Source: Chlorokybus atmophyticus
Taxonomy: Eukaryota > Streptophyta > Chlorokybophyceae > Chlorokybales > Chlorokybaceae
Reading direction: 5' to 3'
DNA length: 64,000 bases
Assembly (NCBI GenBank): GCA_009103225.1
Contig: RHPI01001553.1
Location: 1-64,000 of the forward strand
A program made the position numbers and the translations under genes. Positions within the stretch are counted from its first letter, which is position 1, and each line of letters begins with the position of its first letter. Below are positions 9,793-21,152 of the stretch, piece by piece. The notes beneath the pieces are model-generated. The model worked only from the letters and a program-made list of their open reading frames with translations, searched no databases and was not told the origin of the DNA.

Positions 9793-12700
9793 ACCTGGAA
9801 AGAGGTAGAGGATTGTGGCGTGTTGACTCCGCTCTTCTCCACGACCCTCTGTTTGTCGCTGAGGTGGAGGACTTGTGGGGATTGATGTCGTCTTCATTTC
9901 CGTCATCACCCGCATCGTATGTTGAAGAGTTTGAAGACTTCTTGGGCAGAACAGAGGCCATTGCGAGACAGCATATGCGAAGACGCCACCGGCAGCTTTA
10001 ATCCAAAGTTGACACACTTGCACTGGAGCTAGACGCGTTAGCGCCTCAGCTGGCAGCCTCACCAGCTGATACGGACTTGCAGATACAACAGTCTTCTCTC
10101 CTCGCTGCACTACATGATGCCCATGCCACGGCACTTGACAACAATGCATTGCGGTTTGCCACCAAGTGGAGACTTAAGGGAGAGAGGATGACCTCAGCCT
10201 GCTTCAAAAAAGGGAGACCGCCACGCTCACCTAGCCGTATGTACTTTTTAACTTCAGGATACGACACCTTCCCCTTGCCCATCACATCCTCAGCAGGCAT
10301 GTGTGAAGCAAGTGCTGAGTACTACCACTCCCTGTACTCTTCCTCACATAGAGACACACCGGAGGTAGCAGAGGCCACAGCACACTGCCTAGACAGCTTG
10401 ACCCCTCGTATCACTACAGCAGAAGCAGCAGAGTTGGAGGCACCACTGACACTGACGGAGCTGCAAACTGCCCTCTTCTCCATGTCACCGCAAAAGGCAC
10501 CAGGGAAGGATGGTCTCACAGTCCCATTCTGGCAACACTTTTGGCCTATGATAGGAGAGCACTACCTTCAGTACTGTCAGCACGTACTCGACAGTTTGCA
10601 GATGGGGGAGACACAGCGGCTAGGAGTGATCACTCTCATCTACAAAAAGGGAGACAGAGGCCATCTTAAGAACTGGCGCCCCATCACTCTTCTTCCTGTT
10701 CACTACAAGATCCTCGCAAAGGCCATTGCCAACCGACTGCGCCCACACATACCGGCGTGCGTGCACCCCAGTCAATTTGGCTTTGTCCCCCATCGCTACA
10801 TCCTCGACAACGTTCTCACTGCGCTGGATGCAATGGCCCATGCGGACTCCACCAATCAGCAAGGCGCTCTCCTTCTCCGTGACTTTGAGAAAGCCTTCGA
10901 CAGGTTGGACTGGACATTCTTGTCAACAGTATTGCTGAGGTTGGGCTTCTCTTCGACGCTGGTGGCTTGGGTGCGTACTCGAAATGGAGGAGGCCGCAGC
11001 TGTGTTTCCGTCAACGGCTTCCGCTCTGAGGTCTTTGGGCTGCAACGCAGTGTACGGCAAGGCTGCCCGCTGGCACCGTTCCTGTTCATATTGGCAACGG
11101 AACCGTTGGGCGCCATGCTTCGCTCCTCTCCTCTCGTGCAGGGAATCCGCCTCCCCTGTCCTGAAGGTGGGCCCGAGGAGGACAAGGAACTCAGATACAC
11201 AGGGTATGCAGACGACACAGAGGCCTATATCGAGCGCACTCAGCAATCCTTCCAAGGCCTAACCTTGGAATTGCATGCCTACTGTCTGGCCTCGGATCCC
11301 AAGCTCAGCATTGAGAAGACACTTGGCATCGCGCTTGGACCTACTCTTCTCCGTTACCGGATTGGGGATTCCGCTGGCTACAACCTCAGGAGGTGGTTAA
11401 GGTTCTAGGCGTCCCCCTCGGCATTAGCCTGCAACAGGAGTCTGTGTTCAAGCAGGTGGTGGCCGGCATGCAACAACGCCTCCGCAACTGGTCTCGCCAC
11501 CCTCTCTCTCTGGTAGGCAAAGCACTCATTGCCTCCCACGCTGTGCTGTCCTGTATGTGGCACTTGGCGGCGGTGGTTGCTCCCCCCTCATCAACTCTCT
11601 CCATGATCACCTCCACTATACGAGGCTACCTATGGAAGCGCTCTCTCAAGTCCGGAGGGTCGGTCAACTTGGATACTGTCTGTCAGCCCCGCTCGCAAGG
11701 AGGCTTGGGCATCCATGACCCGCGCTGACAAACGACATCACTCTTAGCTAAGTGGGCAGCACGCCTGACAGATCCTTCCTGGGCCGCATGGAAGGTGTTA
11801 GGCTACCGCTACTTGGATGAGTTGGGGTGTGAACAGCGCATAGCCCGCAGCAAGGGCACCACCACCGCTAAGCTCATCAGGTGGATGCCGAGCGGCGCAG
11901 CTCTTCACGCGGCTCCGGGGCTACCGCGAAAGCACCTCCCTTCCCACTGGCAACGCAGTTTTAAGGCTTGGCTGCGAGTCCGCCCCCTCACCCCTCCTGA
12001 GCCCGCTGTATACGACGAGGTCCTCCGCCAGCCCCTCTTTCTCAACCCGCGTATTACGGACGAGCAGGAGATTGTGCTGGGATCTACCAGTGCTTCCAGA
12101 CGACGCTGGCGGCCATGGGCGGAGGCGGGTTTTTTGACTGTGAAGGATATCTGGAACACCACCACCAGGTCCCTTCACACCGTGGCAACCCTCGCACAAT
12201 GGCTCCCGACGCTGTCTTTGTCCGACAAAGACAGAGTCGGGAGAGAGAGCAAGATACAGCAACTCTTCACCTCCCTGCAGTCGTATCTTCCGAGCTCCTG
12301 GCTTGACATCATGTCATCTGGGGTGGGACAACCCCAGACGACATGAGCTTGGTGAGTGGTGGGGCATCCCCAGCCCGTCCCACTACATACACACTGCTAT
12401 TCATGTGGATATGGCAATTGGCAACCGCTGTATAGGCACTGCTTTTTAGCTGATTGGGCCAGAGGCGGACACCCTTACTCTGCCGTATGCTACATCTATT
12501 GGCCTTCACAACATCATGCGGATTAGAGTCCTCCCTCCCTCGCACTGCTGGAGGTCCTCCCTCTCTTCTGCCCCCACCATCGACAGCCCCCAATGGTTGG
12601 AACTACCACCAGCAGAGAAGTTCACAGGTTGGCGGGTAGTTGGCAGTGCTCCATTGGTCCTCCTTCACTTGGATCCGGCGCTACAGGACTGGACGACAGC

Positions 12701-13613
12701 AGCACCCGCATCCCCATCAGCGCGCTCATTATGGGAGTATAGCTCTAAGCTTGGGTATGCAGTACAGGCATCTCAGCGTGCCCATCGCATCCCAACACTT
12801 ACACGCTGGAGTGAGGCGGACAAGGAAGGCGTCATCTGGCCTGCCCACTGGAAGCGTCTACACTCCTCGCCATTGAAGGGCTCAGTACGCTCCTTCATGT
12901 GGCTTCTCTCTCACCAAGCCCACTACACGGGTGACCGCCTCCTTCGATACAACATGGACAGGGGGGAGTGTGTCTTGTGCCCGCAGGGCTTTGTTGAGAC
13001 GTCGTCTCACCTCTTTTCTAACTGCGCTTTCAGCAAAGAAGTGTGGGCATGGTTTGGCAAGGTGTGGAGGGGTTTTGGTGGAGCGCCATTCCCCCTCAGC
13101 CTTGCCACACTTGTCCTTCGCCCCCCTCGCGGCATGGCTGGAGGCCTCCCTCGCCTGTGGCAATGCCTTGTACCTCTTGTGCTGTGGCACATCTGGCTGA
13201 CACGGAACCGTGCCCAGTTCGACTCCACCTCCCCCAGTCTACATCACTGTCTCCAGCTCCTCTCGCACTCCATCCTCACCTTAGCTAATGGAGACTGGCA
13301 ACACATGCTCTCCACTGTCTCCTCAGACAACAAACGCCATCTACTTTTCACCAAGTTCCAAGCCACATGGGCTTGCAACAACTTTCTGTGCTCCGTGACC
13401 TGGTCTCTGCCTTTTCCCCGCATCTGTTGGTCTCCCCTTCCTTCTATCCCGCCTTCAGCTACCTGCCCCCCCCCTCCCTCATACACCGTTGTATTCTACG
13501 CCGTCTCCTCTCCAATACTCCTCGCCCCTTTCTCCTGCCTCTGCTACTCGCTCCCCTCCCCTCATATAGCTACCATTCGTAGTTACTTGGTAGACAGCAT
13601 GGCTAGTGCCTAG
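9793..13613 (+). pseudogene. LINE ORF2 remnant: reverse transcriptase and C-terminal zinc motif
   Basis: The remnant starts after the lost endonuclease with GRGLWRVDSALLHDPLF, typical of the linker before LINE RT. A stop (TAA) follows HRRL-like sequence near 10,001. The RT ORF (10,077-11,408) shows SPQKAPGKDGL, NWRPITLLPVHYKILAKAIA, RQGCPLAPFLFIL and the catalytic box GYADD. A frameshift near 11,380 and stops at 11,726-11,728 and 12,344-12,346 break the rest. The C-terminal part (12,516-13,613) has a zf-RVT-type motif, ECVLCPQGFVETSSHLFSNC. No RNase H domain recognised. Dead element. Confidence 0.88.
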
Positions 13614-13675
13614 CTTTTCTTTTTCCTTGTTGACTACTGCTTAGCTAGCCTTATAAGCTGAACTCTGTTCTTCTT

Positions 13676-13726
13676 AATAAATACTAACTTTTTGCGTGCA
13701 AAAAAAGAAAAAGAAAAAAGAAAAAA
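13676..13726 (+). terminator. LINE polyadenylation signal and A-rich tail
   Basis: AATAAA at 13,676-13,681 is followed after 18 bases by an A-rich tail interrupted by single G bases (13,700-13,726). The tail abuts the downstream target duplication, as expected for target-primed reverse transcription. Confidence 0.85.
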
Positions 13727-14977
13727 GTGCCACCGCTGCGCTACGTACGCGAGCGCGCCCGATCACGCGCTTGCATCCGGCTGCACCGCTTATCGCAGCT
13801 GCAGGACGGCACCCTCGAGCGTTTCCATGGTGAAGCGTCGTGGTTGGCTGAGCCAGAGCCCGGCTTCGCACGGGAGGGGGCACAACAACCTGTCCAGCCG
13901 CAACCTACGCCGGCGCACATTGAGGAAGCCGCACTCCGTCGGGAAACCCACATGACTTACATGCCCACTGGCGGCCCGGTCACCCCTCAAGAGGAAGACT
14001 TCCATGAAGCACTCCTGGTGGCCGCCCGTGGTGCGCATCGCAGGCAATACGGCGATACCGCCGCAGCCAACCCCGCTGCAGCAGCCGCCGCCTGGACGCA
14101 GCAAGAGCGTCGCATCCGGCGTGAACTCTGGCTGTTCCGCCAAACCTAGTTGCTCCAGGGGGCCACTCCCCGTGACCCGTATGAGCGAACGCGGCAGGCC
14201 ACCTTGCTCGGTACGCTCACCCCTCGCATGGGTTATCCACGCCGAGGATCAAGCAACCTCAGCCCGCACCGTCTCGACCAGGAAAAGCTTTCACGGCAAC
14301 TTGCACCCGCTTCCCTGGCCCGACCATTCTGGAGTACAACCCCTGTGCAAACCAGACAGTTCCTGATGGAGGTGCGCACCCGCCTGCGAACCCTTCATGG
14401 ACAACTGGCAACCCGAAATGGGCCTTGGCACACCCTGGCGCCATTAGGCCGCAGTGTACCCGACAGCGACCTTCGAGACCTCATGCTTTGGCTGGCCAAC
14501 CGCAATCGCTATGCAGATCCACGGCTGTTTATTAGCCCTGAAGCCTGGATTGAAGATCTCGTCACCGTCCGGATGCCGCGCCTACTCACACGCGCCGTGC
14601 ATTATTAAGAGTCGCTGCCTCCTACCATGACAGCCTACCAGCGGACCACTGCCACGGAACAACACCTCTCTAATGAGTTCAGGTTGTTTCACTGGGAGAA
14701 CCAGCGCGATGATCAGCAGCTCCACCGTGCCACGCAGCACCACATGGATGATGAGGAAACCAGAGATCTGCATCAACTGGTAGAGGGACAGCTTCTCGAA
14801 GATACGGGGGCACCAGCAGGAACGCTGCGTGACGGCGTATACCCACTTCCCTTGACGGACGCTGAGACGGCTCTCATGATCGCCTACGTCAGGCTGTTGC
14901 CCATTCTGCCAGTCACCACGTACGGAGATCGCCGCAGGCACCACTGGGAACGCGCTACGACTGCGGAAGCGCTTTAA
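13727..14977 (+). pseudogene. Gypsy A extended gag region, downstream of the LINE
   Basis: The same gypsy A frame resumes after the LINE (PPLRYVRERARSRACIRLHR) and runs as one frame with stops at 14,147-14,149 (TAG), 14,606-14,608 (TAA) and 14,975-14,977 (TAA). The protein is Ala-, Arg- and Leu-rich and mostly helical, without a recognised domain. It matches in position the long region between knuckles and protease in gypsy B, which is open there. The in-frame stops, not frameshifts, suggest decay by base substitution. Confidence 0.7.
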
Positions 14978-15739
14978 TTGGCAATGGAAGCTGTCACTCA
15001 GTATCTTCCACCTGCTGAGGCACCTCAGCCTAGCCAGCCCAGTACTTCCGGCGCTGCGCCTCGTTCGCCTCCACCACCTGGCGGTGCAGGCAGCTCACGA
15101 ACCGCATCCATTGCGTTGCTGAAGGACGTGACCGTCAACGCCAGCTGGGATGACGCGCCCTTCACCTTGCCAATGAGCCTGTTCGGGCCGCCTCGCACGA
15201 TGGACCGTCTCCATTACCGGCCCAATATTGGCATGGTAAACAACCAGCGACGCCACGTCACCTTTGCCAACCACCCCTGGGCCCCACGTCACGTCCTGTT
15301 TGACACTGGCGCCCACCCTGTCATCCTTGGACGACGTGCAGCGGAACGCCTGAACATCTACGACCATGACCTCCACATGGCATCACACGAAATCCGCACC
15401 GCCCAGGGCGCGCTCGAGGAAACAAGAGGCGAGACCCGCCGGCGCATACCATTGCGCTTTACTGGCTACCGTCAGGACGAGACCACTGTACTCAGTGTCT
15501 TCTGCCTCGTCTCCAATTCTGAAATGTTTGATGTCCTTATCGGCATGGAGGCAATGTTCCCCATCGGGGCAGCAGTGGACACATGGACAGAACACGCCAT
15601 CTTCCGACCACGTTGGCGCCAAGGTGATGGCCATCCAGCCGCTATCCCTCTGCGCCTTTGCACCTCGTCCAGATATCCCCTCACCGCCAGCCCTGTACCC
15701 CACTCACACATTCCCGCATTGGATTCCAACGCGCCTTAA
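14978..15739 (+). pseudogene. Gypsy A aspartic protease domain
   Basis: A 253-codon open segment in frame with the preceding gag part. After a Pro/Ser-rich linker it contains a retropepsin fold: VLFDTGAHPVILGRRAAERL, with catalytic Asp at 15,302-15,304, and the later VLIGMEAMFP strand typical of gypsy proteases. Gypsy B has the matching VMLDTGAQPVIIGRYLARDL. It would cleave the polyprotein. The domain itself looks whole, but the polyprotein is broken on both sides. Confidence 0.85.
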
Positions 15740-15783
15740 AGGTACGAGTCCTTGTTCGCGCTCAGTACTCAGTGCTGTGCGTT

Positions 15784-15960
15784 GGGGGGNNNNNNNNNNN
15801 NNNNNNNNNNNNNNNNNNNNNNNNNNNNNNNNNNNNNNNNNNNNNNNNNNNNNNNNNNNNNNNNNNNNNNNNNNNNNNNNNNNNNNNNNNNNNNNNNNNN
15901 NNNNNNNNNNNNNNNNNNNNNNNNNNNNNNNNNNNNNNNNNNNNNNNNNNNNNNNNNNNN

Positions 15961-16053
<93 letters not shown>
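15784..16053. other. Sequence gap in a long poly-G tract
   Basis: Six G bases (15,784-15,789), then 171 N (15,790-15,960), then an uninterrupted run of 93 G (15,961-16,053). The gap lies inside the gypsy A segment between protease and methyltransferase. The corresponding segment of gypsy B has no poly-G. Either a real homopolymer that stopped sequencing, or an artefact at a contig end. Poly-Gly and poly-Pro frames over it are meaningless. Confidence 0.9.
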
Positions 16054-16054
<1 letters not shown>

Positions 16055-16247
16055 AAGGAGAAAAGATAAGATAGATAGCGTTTTTCAAGCTGCAGAAATG
16101 TCCATGCACCCGCCCTCGAAGGAGGGGGTGCATTTCAGTGCCGCAGAAGTTGCGACTGCTGCACGTTCAACTAGCAACCCACGTCCTGGAGCACGTGGTA
16201 AAACACTGCCTCCATCGGATACCTGTCCGCGCGAGATTGCCAAACAG
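16054..16247 (+). pseudogene. Gypsy A linker to methyltransferase, upstream of Copia-2
   Basis: A short open stretch ending CPREIAKQ at the Copia-2 insertion point. After Copia-2 and one copy of the duplication AACAG are ignored, the frame continues as DRDLRQQYAHAVATTPLKLP and reaches methyltransferase motif I. The equivalent stretch in gypsy B is the one before its own motif I. No domain of its own. Confidence 0.7.
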
Positions 16248-16671
16248 TGTTGAGAGTATTCCTACATACGATCAGCATCGACCCTCCACACAGGAGTAGA
16301 AGGTCGTAAGGACGAGCACTAGGTCCGGACTTAGCAAGATGGCATCGTCGGACCAGACTCCGGACTCCAGACAGGAGCCTTACTAACTGCTTCGTATCTC
16401 CGCGTATACTTACTCATATTAGGCGTGTAAGAGCTTGTTGGAAGGCTCCAGTTGTGAGACAGACAACGCAGCTTAGAGCGCGTCAAAAGGCTGAGTATAG
16501 CTTACGCAGTGCTTGCAAACGTAGACGTGTGTGTAACTGGCTGGTATAAGAACCAGCGGACAACTTGTAATAGATGAATGTGATGTGACTTGTGTATGCT
16601 CTGGTGGCGGTAGCTCTGTCCGTGTGTATCCATGCTTGCCTCAACTACATGTGCATGCTAGTCCTTCAACA
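16248..16671 (+). repeat. Copia-2 5' LTR
   Basis: 424 bp, TGTTGA...TCAACA. It has a TATA-like box TATAAG at 16,545-16,550. No AATAAA seen, unlike the Copia-1 LTR. Confidence 0.95.
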
Positions 16672-16685
16672 GGTTATGGGCCCAC
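16672..16685 (+). promoter_or_regulatory. Copia-2 primer binding site (tRNA-iMet anticodon region)
   Basis: GGTTATGGGCCCAC immediately after the LTR, the same 14 nt as in Copia-1 and complementary to the anticodon arm of plant-type initiator tRNA-Met. LTR sequences differ between the families but this site does not, so it is under selection. Confidence 0.8.
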
Positions 16686-16798
16686 ACTACGCTTGAGGAG
16701 TGTGAGACTAGCTTGTGTGCATAGTAGTTCTACACTACGGTAGCTTGTTGGTAGCAGAGCCTTGGGTGTCAACTGCAAGAAAGGCAGGCTCGACAGAA

Positions 16799-19700
16799 AT
16801 GGAGGCGACCTACGACAAGGGGCAGATTGCAAAGCTGGACACCGACAACTACAACACATGGTGCGTGGAGATGAAGGCCTTGCTCATCCACAAGAAGGTG
16901 TGGAAGTACGTTGATCCGAAGGCACCACCACCAACACCAGGAGCGAACACTGTGTGGTCAGAGCATTCAGCAGAAGCACACTCTTTGCTTGTGTTGAACA
17001 GCAAACCGCATCACTTTCCCATGCTCACTGCATGTGAAGATGGTAGACAAGCTTGGGAAAAGCTATCAGCCGTTTTCAGAGCCAAGAACAATGCCAGAAA
17101 GTTGCATCTACGCAAGCAGCTCAGCGCACTCAGGAAGGAGGCAGCAGAACCCATCACAAAGTATGTTGCGCGCGCGAGAGAGCTGTGGGCGGACCTCATC
17201 AACGTCGGCCACAACATGGGGGAGACGGAGGTAGTGCTGGCCATTGTTGCAGGGCTACCAGCAGAGTACGAGGTCGTCGCAACCCTGCTGGAGACGTCAT
17301 CATCGGAGTTGACGTTGGACGATGTGCTACCGAAGCTGCTCACCGTGGAGCAGAGGGTTGTGAAGAAGGACGAGCAAGCGGATGCCGTCGCCTTCTACAC
17401 CGGCAAGCACGCAAAGAAGAGCAACCATGAAGAGAAGTACAAGGGCAACAAGCCAGGCAATCCTCGTCACAAAGACCTCACATGCCACTGGTGTGGTTGG
17501 AAGGGGCACATTGTGAAGGACTGTAGGAAGAAACAACAGGGGCAACCTAGAGCAAGCACCAGCAACAGCGGCAACGAGCACCAACACAAGGAGAAACATG
17601 TCGCCTTCACTGCATCCAGTTCGAGGGCGGGCACAGCTTTCTGGGTGGTGGACTCTGGCTGCGATCGTCATCTCACACCAAACAAGGAGGTGATGGAGGG
17701 CTACAGGAAGCTGACGTCCACAATCAAGGTGGCGGGCTTCGGTGGCGAAGTACTGGTGGCTGAGGGAGTTGGCAACGTACGACTCCAGTGCAAGGTTGGT
17801 AACACACTACGCGAGGTGTTGTTACGCAACGTCCTGCATGTTCCTAAGGCTATTGCGAGTCTATTCTCTGTGAGGGTTGCGGAGCGCTTAGGCGCGGAGA
17901 TCCTATTTCGGAAGGGTGGCTGCTCAGTCATCCTTGATGGGGTCGTGCACATGGTTGGAATCGCTGATCCGGGAGGGCTCTACCACGTGGAGCAGCCTCA
18001 AGACAGAGACATTCAAGCCATGGTGGTGAAGGACAAGGAGTCGCCAACATTGTGGCATCGGAGGTTTGGGCATCTCAGCTACGTCAACCTCACTCGCCTT
18101 GTCGCTGAGATGATGGTCAAGGGCATCCATCTCAGCACAGAAGAACTCAAGACAGCATCAGGTGCACTTTGTGAACCATGCCTGGTTGCAAAGCAGCATG
18201 CTATGCCATTCCCATCATCCTCTTCTAGCAGTCAGCATCCTTGCGAGCTTGTGCACATGGATGTCTGTGGCCCTATGCGCATTGTGGCGAAGGGAGGGGC
18301 CAGGTACTTTGCTACATTCCTCGACGACTACAGCAAGCTGTCCATCATCTTTCCATTGACGCTCAAGTCAGAAGTTGCTGGAGCTGTGCGCACAGTCGTG
18401 GCCTTGTTGGAGACGCAGTCTGGCAACAAGATGAAGGCAATGAGGAGTGATCGAGGCGGGGAGTACATCAACAAGGAGTTGAAGGAGTTCTTCGCCAGCG
18501 AGGGCATACGCCACGAGACAACGGCACCCTACACCCCGCAGCAGAATGGAGCAGCTGAACGCCTCAACAGGACACTCTTGGAGCGTGTTCGAGCTATGCT
18601 CAACGACACAAAGATGGAAGACAGTTTGTGGAAGGAGGCGGTACTCACTGCCAACTACATCCGCAACAGGTCTCCGGTGAGCTCAGAGCAGAAGACTCCG
18701 TGGGAGCACTTCTATGGAGCCACACCAGATGTGAGTGGTATGCGTGTGTTTGGATGCACGGCATATGCACTAGTGCCTAAACAGCTCAGGCACAAGCTGG
18801 AGCCGGTCAGCAAGAAGGGCATCTTCGTTGGCTATGAACCGGGTTCCAAGGCTTACAGGATCTTGCTCGAGGACACTCAGAAGATCATCGTGAGCAGAGA
18901 GGTGGTTTTCCACGAGGGATTATCACAACCAGAAGCAGGCTTCTTTCCTGAAGATGAAGCACAGCCGGAGCATCCTGAAACAGTGGAGGCTACAGGCAAG
19001 GCCATCATCGACGATAAGGGTGAGCAGGACTCCACTGTAGCAGACAAGCAGTCGCACCTGCAGCAGGAGCACGCAGCTCGGAGATACCCAGTGAGGGAGA
19101 GAAAGGCACCTGACTTCCTACACAAGGCACACGTCGCCAGTGTGCAGAATGAGGAGCCAAGCACCTACGAGGAGGCATTGTTAGCACCAGATGCGGAGCA
19201 ATGGCAGCGTGCTATGGACGAGGAGATTGCGTCACTCCATGCCAACAACACTTGGTCACTGGAGCAGTTACCGCAAGGAGTGAAGACCATTCCAGTGAAA
19301 TGGGTCTTCAAGGTGAAGCGTGATGGTCAGGGCAACATTGAGCGCTACAAGGCAAGACTGGTGGCAAAGGGCTTCTTGCAGCAGGAAGGTGTGGACTTCA
19401 ACGAAGTGTTTGCACCTGCAAGTAAGCATACCACCTTCCGTGCACTGCTAGCTATGGTTGCTGCTGAAGACCTAGAGCTGCATCACCTGGATGTGAAGAC
19501 TGCCTTCCTCTACGGAGAGCTGGAGGAGGAGATCTTCATCGAGCAACCACCTGGATATGAAGAAGGGGAGAGAGGCACAGCGTGCAAGCTGATCAAGGCA
19601 CTGTACGGGCTGCGACAGGCACCGCGTATGTGGCACATCAAGCTCACCAAGGAGCTGGAGGCACTTGGCTTCACCGCATCCTCTGCAGACCCTGGGCTCT

Positions 19701-20686
19701 TCATCCATGCAGACAACAAGGTCTGGCTGCTCGTGTATGTTGATGATATCATCATCACCGCCAGGCAGGTGCACCACCTGCAGGAGACGAAACTTGCTCT
19801 ACAGCAAGCATTCTCAGTTCGTGATCTTGGAGAGGCCAAGTGGTTCCTTGGCATGGTGATTGAGCGCGACAGGGCGGCTCGCACAATCAAGATCAGTCAG
19901 GAGCAGATGGTGAGAAGACTCGTCACCAAGTTTGGGCTCACTGAAGCGAAGACCAAGACCACACCGTTGGCACTTGGCACTGCCCTCATCAAGGCAAAGG
20001 ATGAGGAGGTACTCGACAAGGCTCAGTATCCATATGGTGAGCTGGTAGGCAGCATGCTCTATCTGGCAGTGTGCACACGTCCCGATGTTGCACATGCTGT
20101 GGGAGTACTTGCTCGCTACATGTCTGCACCGAGCATGGAGCACTGGAGAGCAGCAAAGGGAGTACTACGCTATGTTGCTGGGAGCGCAACAGTTGGCATC
20201 AAGTTTGGGAGCGGGAGCACTGAGTTGGAGGGCTACTGCGACTCGGACTTTGCTGGTGACCTCAACAGCAGGAGGTCCACTACAGGCTACGTCTTCAAGC
20301 TGAACGGAGGCGTGGTGAGCTGGAACAGCAGGCTGCAGCCAACAACAGCAGCATCTACATCAGAGGCTGAGTACATGGCAGCGGCAGCAGCAGTGAAGGA
20401 GGCACTCTGGCTTCGCAAGCTCATGGCAGACTTGGAGCACCCCATGGCGTGCATCGTCATCAACTGTGACAACCAAGGAGCCATCAAGTTGTTGAAGCAC
20501 CCTATCGCCTCGGCAAGGACGAAGCACATTGATGTCATGCATCACTTTGTGCGTGACAGAGTCACAAGGAAGGAGGTGGAGTTCCAGTACTGCAACACCG
20601 AACGCATGCTGGCGGACTTCATGACAAAGCCATTGTCACCACTCAAGTTCAAGACTTGTTGTGCAGGACTTGGCATCTGTGTTTGA
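16799..20686 (+). CDS. Copia-2 gag-pol polyprotein, intact
   Basis: A 1295-aa polyprotein from the ATG that opens MEATYDKGQ. The frame is open 28 codons further upstream, but the start at 16,799 matches the Copia-1 start. Domains: Gag; CCHC knuckle CHWCGWKGHIVKDC at residues 229-242; protease WVVDSGCDRHLTP; HHCC and integrase core (HMDVCGPM, SDRGGEY, NGAAERLNR); RT with YVDD at about 980; RNase H with CDSDFAGDL and TSEAEYMAA. Compared with Copia-1 it is clearly homologous over its full length but diverged, most strongly in the linker after integrase. No frameshift or internal stop. Confidence 0.95.
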   Translation: MEATYDKGQIAKLDTDNYNTWCVEMKALLIHKKVWKYVDPKAPPPTPGANTVWSEHSAEAHSLLVLNSKPHHFPMLTACEDGRQAWEKLSAVFRAKNNARKLHLRKQLSALRKEAAEPITKYVARARELWADLINVGHNMGETEVVLAIVAGLPAEYEVVATLLETSSSELTLDDVLPKLLTVEQRVVKKDEQADAVAFYTGKHAKKSNHEEKYKGNKPGNPRHKDLTCHWCGWKGHIVKDCRKKQQGQPRASTSNSGNEHQHKEKHVAFTASSSRAGTAFWVVDSGCDRHLTPNKEVMEGYRKLTSTIKVAGFGGEVLVAEGVGNVRLQCKVGNTLREVLLRNVLHVPKAIASLFSVRVAERLGAEILFRKGGCSVILDGVVHMVGIADPGGLYHVEQPQDRDIQAMVVKDKESPTLWHRRFGHLSYVNLTRLVAEMMVKGIHLSTEELKTASGALCEPCLVAKQHAMPFPSSSSSSQHPCELVHMDVCGPMRIVAKGGARYFATFLDDYSKLSIIFPLTLKSEVAGAVRTVVALLETQSGNKMKAMRSDRGGEYINKELKEFFASEGIRHETTAPYTPQQNGAAERLNRTLLERVRAMLNDTKMEDSLWKEAVLTANYIRNRSPVSSEQKTPWEHFYGATPDVSGMRVFGCTAYALVPKQLRHKLEPVSKKGIFVGYEPGSKAYRILLEDTQKIIVSREVVFHEGLSQPEAGFFPEDEAQPEHPETVEATGKAIIDDKGEQDSTVADKQSHLQQEHAARRYPVRERKAPDFLHKAHVASVQNEEPSTYEEALLAPDAEQWQRAMDEEIASLHANNTWSLEQLPQGVKTIPVKWVFKVKRDGQGNIERYKARLVAKGFLQQEGVDFNEVFAPASKHTTFRALLAMVAAEDLELHHLDVKTAFLYGELEEEIFIEQPPGYEEGERGTACKLIKALYGLRQAPRMWHIKLTKELEALGFTASSADPGLFIHADNKVWLLVYVDDIIITARQVHHLQETKLALQQAFSVRDLGEAKWFLGMVIERDRAARTIKISQEQMVRRLVTKFGLTEAKTKTTPLALGTALIKAKDEEVLDKAQYPYGELVGSMLYLAVCTRPDVAHAVGVLARYMSAPSMEHWRAAKGVLRYVAGSATVGIKFGSGSTELEGYCDSDFAGDLNSRRSTTGYVFKLNGGVVSWNSRLQPTTAASTSEAEYMAAAAAVKEALWLRKLMADLEHPMACIVINCDNQGAIKLLKHPIASARTKHIDVMHHFVRDRVTRKEVEFQYCNTERMLADFMTKPLSPLKFKTCCAGLGICV

Positions 20687-20728
20687 CTACAGGAGCAAGC
20701 GTTGGAGGTCAAGCTGCTCGCGTGGGAG

Positions 20729-21152
20729 TGTTGAGAGTATTCCTACATACGATCAGCATCGACCCTCCACACAGGAGTAGAAGGTCGTAAGGACGAGCAC
20801 TAGGTCCGGACTTAGCAAGATGGCATCGTCGGACCAGACTCCGGACTCCAGACAGGAGCCTTACTAACTGCTTCGTATCTCCGCGTATACTTACTCATAT
20901 TAGGCGTGTAAGAGCTTGTTGGAAAGCTCTGGTTGTGAGACAGACAACGCAGCTTAGAGCGCGTCAAAAGGCTGAGTATAGCTTACGCAGTGCTTGCAAA
21001 CGTAGACGTGTGTGTAACTGGCTGGTATAAGAACCAGCGGACAACTTGTAATAGATGAATGTGATGTGACTTGTGTATGCTCTGGTGGCGGTAGCTCTGT
21101 CCGTGTGTATCCATGCTTGCCTCAACTACATGTGCATGCTAGTCCTTCAACA
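20729..21152 (+). repeat. Copia-2 3' LTR
   Basis: 424 bp, near-identical to 16,248-16,671. It follows the conserved GCGTGGGAG purine stretch and is followed by the target duplication AACAG. Confidence 0.95.

Larger units (their letters stand above)
9793..13726 (+). mobile_element. LINE (non-LTR retrotransposon), 5'-truncated, inserted in gypsy A
   Basis: About 3.93 kb bounded by a target-site duplication GTGCCACCGCTGC (9780-9792 and 13,727-13,739; up to 15 bp if the two preceding A bases count). It carries a LINE reverse transcriptase, an AATAAA signal (13,676-13,681) and a 3' A-rich tail (13,700-13,726). The endonuclease part is missing because the 5' end is truncated. Removing the LINE and one duplication copy brings the gypsy A frame back together, which proves the order of events. 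Confidence 0.93.
16248..21152 (+). mobile_element. Copia-2, complete Ty1/copia element inserted in gypsy A
   Basis: 4905 bp, with 424-bp LTRs (TGTTGAGAG...CTTCAACA) at both ends and a 5-bp target duplication AACAG at 16,243-16,247 and 21,153-21,157. The two LTRs differ at three positions that I can see (around 16,434-16,442 versus 20,915-20,923), so it is older than Copia-1. The gag-pol ORF is intact. It belongs to the same family as Copia-3 (same LTR length, almost the same protein) and to a sister family of Copia-1. Confidence 0.95.

Noticed and set aside
8283-15000. Alternative genetic code with TAA/TAG read as Gln, suggested by in-frame stops in gypsy A and the minus-strand gene
   Set aside because: Three copia ORFs of about 1295 codons have no internal TAA or TAG, and Copia-1 ends in TAG; decay explains the stops better.
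15366-16253. Open frames with poly-Gly or poly-Pro
   Set aside because: They run through N bases and the poly-G tract; not real proteins.
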